DNA of 64,000 bases from Artemisia argyi. Lineage: Eukaryota; Streptophyta; Magnoliopsida; Asterales; Asteraceae. Position numbers and translations under genes: made by a program. The notes below the pieces were generated by a model, which saw only the letters and a list, made by a program, of their open reading frames with translations, searched no databases and was not told the DNA's origin. The DNA lies in NCBI GenBank assembly GCA_030686995.1, contig CM060685.1:127373823-127437822 (forward strand), given 5' to 3'. This document shows, piece after piece, positions 48,104 through 57,516 of this stretch; within the stretch, counting starts at the first letter, position 1, and every line of letters begins with the position of its first letter.

Positions 48104-48410
48104 ATCTCTAATCACTTACCAGAACATCACATTGTTTTTATTTTTTTATATCATATATGATACTTGATTTTCTTTTGTATTTTTTATAGGTTTATCATAT
48201 ATGATAATTCACATGTTTTCTCAAATCATTTGTTAAATCACATGTGATACTTTTTTTTCCATCACTTACCAGAACATCACATTGTTTTTATTTTTTTATA
48301 TCATATATGATACTTGATTTTCTTTTGTATTTTTTATAGGTTTATCATATATGATAATTCACATGTTTTTTCAAATCATTTGTTAAATCACATGTGATAC
48401 TTTTTTTCGA
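48104..48410. repeat. ~153-bp tandem duplication in a protease intron
   Basis: Two copies beginning ATCACTTACCAGAACATCAC (48111 and 48264) each contain three palindromes of the ATCATATATGAT/ATCACATGTGAT type. A third partial ACTTACCAGAATGTCAC at 48477 is the genuine donor boundary of the next exon, so the repeats seem to have copied an intron-exon edge. Confidence 0.9.
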
Positions 48411-50473
48411 TATATGTGATAGTGAAAACACAATAATAAATCAGTACGCATAATTACTTGAGCATAATCTCTAATTACTTACCAGAATGTCACATTCTTT
48501 CGAGTATTTTGATTCATAAGTCGCCCCTGAGTTGGAGTTGTCAATGATGACAGAAGTACCTTTGAGTAGATTGAAAACAACCAGATAAAAGTGTTCATGT
48601 GCAATTATTGGAAAGAATGCCTGTATAAATAGAGTAAGAAAAATCAGACTCATTTTAATACAAGTAAAACTTTTTTCATAATAAGTCAAATTATTTCTTA
48701 CCAATTCCACATTATCCATTAATTTTTCTTCTAGATTGGCTTTAAACACGGTTGTCAAGTTTGCATAAAACTCTTTATACTGCTTCTCTTCATCTTCCTT
48801 TTTTGCTTGCACTATTTGTGTTGTCTATTTTTATAAATCAACGTATGTTAAAGAAACTAATTTAAGATTTTAGCAATTAAGTTCTAATTTTTTAGGTAAC
48901 TTACAAGTATTCCCGTGTGAAAATACTGTTTAATCTTTTCTCCTCTGTTGTTGATTGTTTCTTCATACCTTAAAACATAAGCAAAGCTGTCGATTACACT
49001 AGAGTCCACTTTTAAATGTGGTGCTAGTGTTTGCATGTTGTCTCTGAGTGTTGCTGCGCCCCATGCCCATTCAGTTTCAAATATAAATTCGCTACACAAA
49101 TAGATAAAGCATAGTTAGATATATTTTTAACACAATTTCACACTTTTTATTCATTTGATTCTTTAATAGTTTAAAGCATACTTACTATGGATTTCCTTGC
49201 ATGGAGAATAGAGCATTGGTTACCATCATTTCATCTGGCTGAGATGGTGTATTTACGATAGTTTTCTTGTTCATATATGGTGAAACCAGATATCTTGAAG
49301 GCTTTTTTCTCTTTTTTCAAGTCGCTCTTCTTCCTCTTTAGCTTCTTCAGCAACTTGATTTCTCGTCCTTTTTGGAATCTTTGGTGTTTCAATTGCAGCC
49401 GTTTTTTCAATCATTTGTGTTTTTTCTTTTGCTACCGTGTCAGTTTGAACTGCAGGTTTGTTTGTAACTGGGCTTATACCAAGACTGAAACTTGGTGGTT
49501 AAATTGATTTCATTCTTCTTGTTGTCATTTTTTGTTGTGGTGAGGTGGATTTTCTTGCTGTGGTTTTTGTAGATTTCTTTTGTGATTGATTAATCTTTTC
49601 CAAATTTTCTTGTGCTTGACTCATAAAGGCTTCATAATTATCATCCACAGCGAAATAGGCATCTAGTTCTTCTGTTCCTGTCATAGATGATGGTTGTTCT
49701 TTTTCCAAAATCTTGTTTGGATTCTCTTGATCGATGCCCTGTTTTTTTAGTGTCTCAAAAGAATGAATTGGACTTCCCTTTAACTTCTTAACTGGTTTTT
49801 CTTTCTCCTTTTCCACTTCTTTTTCCTTTTGCTTCTCGACTTCAATTTCTTTATCTTTTTCCTTCTCAACCGGAATTTGTTTTTCCGTCTCCAATTCTGT
49901 TTCCATCTTATCCTGTTCTTCCCTATGTTCTTTTTCCTTTTTTTTTTCTTGTTCAACACCTGTTTTCATTTCATCTTCACTCTCACTCTCTTCTTCACTG
50001 CCACTCTCTTCTTCACTCTTTTCTTCCTTTTGCATTGTATTTTTCTTCTCACGTTCTTCATTTTCAATCCCACTCTCTTCTTCACTTCCATTCTCTTCGT
50101 CACTTCCATTCTCTTCTTCACTCCCACTTTCATCTGTATTATCACTGACATTTTCTTCTTTTTTATCTTTAGATTTATCTTCCTTATCTTTCTCATCGTC
50201 ATCATCACTTCCATGATCACTTCTATCATCATCAGTGTCTCCATCATCACTGTTGCTTTCTTCACTATTTTCTTCTTTTCCTTCATTAATATAAATATCT
50301 ATCTCTTTGAACATTGATTTGTATCTTTTACATAAGCCTAACAACTGCTTGTCTCCTTTGAACTTCATCATACCCTCCCCCATCGTCTCAGCTAGCTCTT
50401 TCCTTTCATTTATTATGATTTCAAACTTATCTTCTATTCTTTCATAGAACTCTTGTAAAATTAGTAATATGTA

Positions 50474-50729
50474 CTCCCTCCGTCCCAAAATATAAGTCCA
50501 TTTTTTATTTTTCAAAGTCTTTGTTTTCCGACTTTAACTTTAATTTTTTTTTTCGTGTTATATGATACTTGATAAAAAGTATACCAATGAAAATGCATTT
50601 AAAACACAAATCCATTTATATATTTTGCATAAAGTACTATATAACACGAAAAAAAATAATGAAGGTCAAAGTCGGAATCAAAAGACTTTGAAAAAGTCAA
50701 AATGGACTTATATTATGGGACGGAGGGAG
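50474..50729. mobile_element. Stowaway MITE (256 bp)
   Basis: The left terminus CTCCCTCCGTCCC and the right terminus GGGACGGAGGGAG are perfect inverses flanked by TA on both sides (50472-50473 and 50730-50731). The arms pair for most of the length. This is the plant Tc1/mariner Stowaway signature. It sits at the upstream edge of the acidic exon of the protease gene and supplies the first 10 or so codons of the longest frame there. Confidence 0.97.
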
Positions 50730-50756
50730 TATTAGTTTTTTTAATCTATATTTAAA

Positions 50757-51065
50757 ATCATATGTGATATTTTTTATTTTACAAAAACATTTGAAGTATC
50801 ATATATGATTTTCAAAATTATCATATATGATTTTTCAAAGAAATTTAAATCTTATTTAAAATCATATATGATTTTTCAAAGGCTTAGCCACAGGTAATGC
50901 CTTTGGCTTTATCATATGTGATATTTTTTATTTTACAAAAACATTTGAAGTATCATATATGATTTTCAAAATTATCATATATGAATTTTCGAAGAAATTT
51001 AAATCTTATTTAAAATCATATATGATTTTTCAAAGGCTTAGCCACAGGCAATGCCTTTGGCTTTA
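50757..51065. repeat. ~151-bp tandem duplication with palindromes
   Basis: Two copies begin TATGTGATATTTTTTATTTT (about 50761 and 50915). Each has four ATCATATRTGAT palindromes and ends in CAAAGGCTTAGCCACAGG. They lie in an intron of the protease gene, next to the Stowaway insertion. Confidence 0.9.
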
Positions 51066-52256
51066 GCCAAAGGAATTGACTATAGCTAAGCCGCATGCAT
51101 AACCTTCGGCTATAGCCGAAGGCTACGCTGCAATTTATAACACAATCAATTTATATAGCAATCAAAATAGAAGGTAAAATTAACCTCTATGGTTTCTGGT
51201 CTCTTTGGTGGCAATGGTTCATTGTACACATCATTTTCCTTGTATAAATTCAGACCATTTTGCTCTTCGTCTGGATCAAATTCTTCATGATGATCAAGCT
51301 TTCCCAGGCATTCTTCCTTCATTTCCATTCCTATCCTCTTCCTCATCGCCTGAGTGTCCCAACTTCTCAGTGCTGGACGATGACGCATAACTTGAAATGT
51401 TGGGAAGTTTGTTGAGTCCAAGTACAACAGCTTTTTCATACAAAAAATAAATTTGTGTTAGATTGTAATATTTGTATAGTATTGAATCACATTTGATAAA
51501 TGTATAGAAACATGTAAAACAAATCACATTTGATAAATGTATAGAAACATGTAGAACAACTTACACATAAGAAGGTTGCTGACCCATAATAGTAGTCGCC
51601 TATCTTCACCTTTTCCCAATTATGCTTACTTGTTTGTAAGCAATCCATTATGTATCCACACCAGTCAATATCCGAAATTTCATTACTTTCTTTGACATGT
51701 TTTAACACTGTCTTAAACACCTTTGCACCATTGTCTATTGTCCCCATGGTGTTAGCAAACAGTGTCAAGAAGTTTATTGTGAAGATGAAATCAGCATTGG
51801 ATGTGCTAGATATCTCCGTTGATATTGCAGTTGGTGTGATTTTTTTTACTTGAGAGTATTGTTTTTCCCATTCTTTGATGAAAGGATCGTCATGATCTCT
51901 TTCTTCTAGCTCTTCCAATTTCTTTCTTTCCATTGGCACACCTAGCATATCATTAATTTTTTGTCTTGTTACCTTTATTGAGCCTTTCTCTAATCTTAAT
52001 TCCATGCTTGCTGGATGGAATTTATCAACCACGTGGTATATCAAAGCACTTGGAAGTTCAGTTATCGGGAAATTTATGTATCTCTCGAAACCAATATCTC
52101 TCAGACATTTCTTTCTTATTTCTGTTAAACCAGCCATGGCATCAAACATGGCTTTTGGTGATGACCTTGTAATGCAGGTTGGGTATATCACCTTTTTGGA
52201 TGCTTTTTTTTTTTTTATTTTTCTTTTGTCGGTTTTTCTTTTTTGACCTTGACAAC

Positions 52257-55200
52257 TGATTGATGCTAAATAGTCAACTTAAATTGACCAAGTAAATGGT
52301 CAACAAATTCAAACTCTCTAGACCAATACTCCGGTGATAGTATAGTGTGTCCCCGGGTCGTTATGTCCTAGCGAGATTGAAATGGTGTCGTTTGAAATCG
52401 TTTATGAGTGAGTGGGACTGAGGACAGTAGCCCAGATGATATGGAATTGATTTTGCTACTGTTATTTTGGTATTAGTACACAGATATAATATTCACAAAA
52501 ATCAGATACTAGATATATGCACGTATTCACAATCAGGATTCACGTAACAGACAGAAAGTGGGATTTGGTATTTAACAAACTACAGGGGGTGCTTTTGAAA
52601 CTTTTTAAAACTTAAAATTAAAAAGAAATTTGAAAATGAAAATGAAATTACAAAAGTGATTAAAATATTATTTAAATATTATTTAATTAATTAAACTAAT
52701 TAAAATCTAAATTAAAACCTAATTTAAATTAACTAAAAATGACAAATGATATAAATTAAACTAAAAATTAGCAAAAATATTTTCTAAACTTAAATTAGAA
52801 CTTGAAGAAAGTATAAAAATAAAAATAAATATTTTTGTCTTTTTATGGGTTTTTTATAAATTAAAAACTATTTAACTTAATTAAACTAATTAAACGAATT
52901 TAAATTACAATTAATACTGAATTAACTTAGAAAATTAAGAGAAAATTTATAAAATTACTTAACCATCACAGGAATCCTAAAAAATTATAAAAACCTCTAA
53001 AAATTATATTTAAGATTATTCCACTAATTAATTACCTTTTAATTAACTTAAGTCTAATTTAAATAATTAAAATAAGAAAAATAGAAAATGAACAGTAGAA
53101 ACTAAAAATTTATTTTCTAAAAGTCTATTATACTATATTAGAGCTAGGAAAAATATAAAAACAAGGTTTTACTTTATAAAAACTAAATATGCTATTTAAA
53201 ACTTAATATTAATTAATAATTAAGAAAACTAAAATTAAATCTAATAAATACTAAATTACAAAATAAAAATCTGAAAAAATGACTAAAATTACTTTACTAT
53301 AAGAGGTAATTAATAAAAATATAAAAATACTAAATACTTAATAAAAATCTAAAAATGAAAATTAAAATTAAATTGAATTAAATAGGAACTATCACTTAAT
53401 TTAAACTTGGTTTTTCTTGGATTTTCTTTTACAACTTTACTTTACTACTGAAAATGAAAAAACTTTTGTGAAAACACTTTTGAAAATAGCTTATAAATAA
53501 GCAGTAGCACCCCCTAAACTTAATCAGTTTGACTTTGGTTGACTGTGTGGACAAATAAGTTCAAATGACTGATGATGGGGTCCACAATGATGGAAATGGG
53601 TACAAATAAGCTAAACAAGCTCAATTAAGCCATAAACAACAAGCAGTAAGCACAAATAAGCTGAATGGAACAAAATAAGCACTTTGCACAAACTGAAAAT
53701 GGACACAGATTGGGACAAACTTAACGGTGGATTCCAGGTGGGGTCCACTTGGTCCTAGGTCAAACTAAGGGTCAATCCTTACTCCCTGGTAGGAGGGGGT
53801 TGGGAAAAACCAATTGGAACCACTAGGGCCCACTGGGTTGGCCAGAAATCACCACCAAAGTTGGTGGTGTGGTGGTGGTATGCTGATGCAGGGGAGCTTT
53901 CTTCCCTGCAAGTGACTTTGGAGGTCTGTGGGACCCACAACAAAAATCACAAAATTCTAACAAAGATGGGAACTTAAATTTGAGCTGGTAGGCTATAACT
54001 ACAACAAGTTTCAACCCTTAACTCTCATCCCATAAATCATGAAAATTCTTGGAACTTTTACAAAAACCTGAGATGGTACAATTTTGACTTTTGATCACAA
54101 CTTGTAACTTTGACTTTGGTGAGTTTTGGGTGGTGATTACTGATTGAAAAACTTGTATTAAGCAATATTGTAACTATCCTAAGCTATGTTTACTACTTTT
54201 GAGCTAATGTGGAAACTTTTGTGAACACAATTCCCTCACAGTTAACTGTGAGGGGGATTGAATGGAGAATTTGACTTTCTTGTGTAATGAAACTGGATTT
54301 TATGGTTCAAACCTCCAAATGAAACCTAATGCAAGCTATTTGAGCTATGGTCACTTTCTGAGATCAACAACAACACAGTCAATTAAACTAATCCAAACAC
54401 CCCTAATGCTTAACTGTTTTGAGTTTTAATAAGCTAGGGGCTGTGAAAGCTTAAGAAACCAAACAAAAAGGTCTTATACTGATATACTAAGTCTAATTAA
54501 TCACTTAGGAGCAGAGAACAAGGTCAATTACACTATATTATCAATTAAGCTATTATGACTGATAAAACTATGATATGAAGTAACTACAAATTTAAACAAG
54601 CAAGTTATATAATTTAGGCTACAACTTAACTAAACAATACCCAAATAAACTCAAACAAACACAGATTCTCAACTTCAAGCAGTGAATCAGAATCTATTAA
54701 GGACTAAGATTTTTGAGTGAAAATTGAAATAAGCAAGCTCTTACAAAACACCTCTAGCATGAACAAGAGGTTTCTCCACAGAAGCCTATCTTTAGATAGG
54801 CTATCCCAATCCATGAATAGTATAAGGTCCTTTGATGATTTTTCCAATTTTATTTTCACCAGGGACTAAAACCGCCAAACTTTCAAACTTCAGGGACCAT
54901 TTGTGTAATTTTCACCAAACTTTCCACCAAGGACCAATCCTGTCATAAAAAAGTTGGTGCAAGGACAAAATTTGTTTTTCTCAAAGTTTTTCATATCCCA
55001 GGGACCATTTTTGACAATTTCCAAAGTTCAGGGACTAAACTTGACATTTTGTGAAAGTTTGCACCAAAGGACTATTTGTGTAACTTTTTGATTTATAAGG
55101 ACCTTTGGTGACTTTTTCAAGTTTTTAGAACGACCAGGGACTAGATTTGACAACTTTTGAAAGATGAGGGACTGAAACTGCCAATTTTGCAAACTTTGTG

Positions 55201-55350
55201 CGTTTTTCATTTGTTTTTGATATTTTTGCATTTGAAACATGTAAAACACTTTCCTGGGATATTTTCACTATTTTGATTCATTATTGAGTGTTTTGAGATG
55301 TTTTGGCAGTTCAAAATGGTATAAAATGATGAGTATTTACACACTCATCA
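52257..55350 (-). mobile_element. Solo LTR of an Athila/Tat-like element (3.09 kb)
   Basis: The plus strand begins TGATTGATGC and ends TACACACTCATCA, the same termini as the 4.0-kb LTRs at 10.7-21.8 kb. It shares internal phrases such as CCCCGGGTCGTTATGTCC and ATCACAGGAATCCTAAAAAA with them. It is flanked by a perfect 5-bp duplication ACAAC (52252-52256 and 55351-55355). No internal sequence remains, so it is the product of LTR-LTR recombination. It is about 0.9 kb shorter than the other LTRs and diverged, so it belongs to a sister subfamily. It splits the N-terminal part of the Ulp1-type gene. Confidence 0.95.
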
Positions 55351-56229
55351 ACAACCTTGCGTTCCTTCTCCTCCTCGTCCTCATCCTCCTCCTCTGTATC
55401 ATCTTCTTTTTCTTTAATTTCTATTTTTCTCTTTTTTGTCCTCTGTTTCACTTCCTCCTCTGTTTCACTTCCTTCCTCCTCCTCCTCTTCGCGCTCTTGA
55501 CTACTTTCTGCTTCTTCATTTGTTTTTTTTAGTGTTTTGCCTTTTCAATCTCTTAGAAGATGTAGCAGGTTTTGCTGCTTCTTTTTTTGTTTTATGTGCA
55601 CGCCCTTTTGTCGTACACTTTGTCTTGACATATCTCTTTTTTTCTCTTTAAACAACTTCTCGTTGTTCTTTTTTAATTTCTTTCTTTTTTGGCTCTGGCT
55701 TCTTTTTGTTGTTATCATCTTCCTCCTTTTCTATTTTCATGTCATCAACATCTTCTATATGTACTGCAAAAAAATATTAAAATTTTATCACATGTGATAA
55801 ACCAATAACAAATACAAATAAAATCAAGTATCATATGTGATAAAACATGTTATTTGAAAAAAAATATGAAATATCATATATGATAAAGCATTTAAAATAT
55901 ACCTTTTGCAGCTTGTCTTCCTTTTGTGGATGACTTCAAGAACGGTAATGTTGTTATTACTTTTTCCACATCGTCAGTTTCCTTTGCTTTACCTTTATGT
56001 ACATTTTTAAAACATGTATGTTTAGTAATTATGTTCAAGCAGACCAATTAACATACATCATCAGTTTTTTTTCGAAGGCTTAGCTGCATTGATAGCCTTC
56101 AGCAAAGCCGAAGTCTATCACTGCAGTTAAGATAAGTGTTTTTTTTTCAATATCATATGTGATAAAATGCAGTCAATATCAACTTAATCTATCTATAGGT
56201 GAATATTTTTGATATATCATATGTGATAA

Positions 56230-56580
56230 AATACAGACTAAGCAGCATCCTACGGCTTTTTCTATTCCAAAGTCGTAGTATTTGTGTATGCCAAAGGCAT
56301 TTACATATATGCCGCATCCTATGCCTTTGTGTATGCCAAATGTGTCTTCATTTAAGCCGAAGGCGTCTTCTGCGGCTTAGCCGCATCCAACACCTTTTGC
56401 ATAGCCGAAGGCATCTTCTGCGGCTTAGCCGCAGAAGATGTCTTCGACATTTCCTTCTTCTGCGGCTTAGCTGCAACGAACGCCTTTGGCATAGCCGAAG
56501 GCGTCTTCTGCGGCTTAGCCGCAGAAGATGCCTTCGGCTTTTCCTTCTTCTGCGGCTTAGCCGCATAAGACGCCTTGAAT
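56230..56580 (-). repeat. GC-rich repeat encoding A-K-P-Q-K motifs
   Basis: Tandem GCCGAAGGC..CTTCTGCGGCTTAGCCGCAGAAG units. On the minus strand one frame reads a repeated SSAAKPQK(T/M)PSA / AAKPQKKE pattern, a basic, histone-H1-like low-complexity segment between the first exon and the acidic exons. Another frame gives only Arg/Leu-rich noise. Related GC-rich units occur in non-coding parts of the same element (48019-48070, 50880-50910, 51030-51130 and 56060-56115). Confidence 0.7.
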
Positions 56581-57223
56581 AAATGCTTCTAATCTGTGTT
56601 TTTTATTTCAACATCAACTGATTTAGTCTGTTAACATTGAAAACCTAATTTCTAGTTACTTATTTCTTCACAAAATCACAATAACTTGCATAAACATTCA
56701 ATAATCAATGTAAATTCATAACATCTTCAGAATACTCTCTATACATAGTACGCATCAATATTTAAAACATATATGATAGTAAGAGATAGTAAATTTGTTG
56801 TTTGAAATGTATAAGTATACCTTTAATCGGTTTTTTAACCGTATTTTTGTTCTTCTTTTTCTCCGGAGATGGGTATGGTTTCAGTGCTATATCATCTCCG
56901 CCACTTTCCGCCATTTTTTCCGGTGAGATTTGGTAGATCTGGTGTGTTTCTAGGGTTTGGATTTTGATCGGTTTGTTTTTCGTAATTAGTGTGTGTTTTT
57001 AGTGTGTGTTTGAGGAGGGAATTGTGATGAAATGAAAATGCAATAGTGGCGTTTGTTGGAAGTGTAATTTCACTTAATTGCCCATCCGTGTATTTTCTTA
57101 GTAGTAACTGTTTTGATCTCAACCGTTGATCAAAATTAAATCAATGGTCCATATATGTCTTTTAGTATGTGAGTAATGTATAGTTTTTGAAATAACTCAA
57201 CTCTTGTTTGGCAGACATAACTT

Positions 57224-57516
57224 ATAAAAGATTCTAAAAAAAAAATATATTTCATAATTTTTTAAAACCAAATGTTACTTCATGTAACTTGTAAAAATAA
57301 TCTCTTTTTATAATCTCTAACACCACTACACCAGCACCAACTTCAATAGCAACAGTTACTTTCGCCAAAAATACATTCGCCAAACATACATTTTTTGTGC
57401 AAAGATACCAAAAATGACATGGACGAATTTGAACCATCACTTCTTCTTTCACAAAACCGCCCCTTCCGGACCCTTTACGAACATTCGAATAAAACTTATT
57501 CATAAACCCATAAAAA
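57224..57516 (+). promoter_or_regulatory. Putative promoter and 5' leader region of the nitroreductase-like gene
   Basis: This roughly 290-bp stretch lies between the MULE right terminus and the ATG at 57517. It is AT-rich at first, then carries CA/CT-rich leader-like sequence. I see no definite TATA box. Its position shows that the gene's upstream region is largely transposon. Confidence 0.35.

Larger units (their letters stand above)
47621..56914 (-). pseudogene. Ulp1-type (C48) cysteine protease gene of the MULE, multiply broken
   Basis: First exon 56914-56821 (MAESGGDDIALKPYPSPEKK). Then come acidic and Lys-rich exons and a KPQK-repeat region (56.2-56.6 kb). An N-terminal domain follows at 52191-51550 (MFDAMAGLTEIRKKCLRDIG, ALIYHVVDKFHPAS, INDMLGVPM). 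Next are 51439-51146 and a D/E/K-rich exon, about 50470-49499, leading into PSFSLGISPVTNK. Catalytic exons: about 49290-49186 (KPSRYLVSPYMNKK), 49091-48905, the exon ending at 48702, 48620-48483 (FFPIIAHEHFYLVVFN with the His; VIIDNS with the Asp) and 47966-47621 (QNVIDCGIFVMMHMEHY with Gln and Cys). The H-D-Q-C set of a SUMO-type protease is therefore intact. Lesions: TAG at 47621, a frame change in an A run near 49300, TAA at 49499, a frame problem in the T14 run at 52204, and the solo LTR. Its role in transposition is unknown. Confidence 0.8.
42667..57223. mobile_element. Large Mutator-like element carrying transposase and Ulp1-type protease
   Basis: Left end: GGCTATGTCTGGCATATAAG at about 42668, then a stretch through TTTGGCGAACAAAGATCATTTG and CTAAACATTCTTTACATAC. 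The right end read inversely shows TTATGTCTGCCAAACAAGAGTTGAG, then CTATACATTACTCACATAC and ATTTTGATCAACGGTTGAG. These are degenerate long inverted termini. Between them are a FAR1/MULE transposase on + and a C48 protease on -, the gene pair known from Ulp1-carrying (Kaonashi-type) MULEs. A convincing 9-bp target duplication was not found, so the exact outer bases are uncertain by some tens of bases. Insertions account for part of its length: a solo LTR (3.1 kb) and a Stowaway MITE (0.26 kb). Confidence 0.65.

Noticed and set aside
49829..50317. 162-codon plus-strand Phe/Leu/Ile-rich frame
   Set aside because: It is the complement of the Lys/Glu-rich protease exon; the hydrophobicity is an artefact of the reverse strand.
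56199..56566. Arg/Leu-rich frames over the GC-rich repeat
   Set aside because: Alternative phases of the repeat; the phase giving AAKPQK motifs fits the gene's direction and its Lys/Glu-rich neighbours better.
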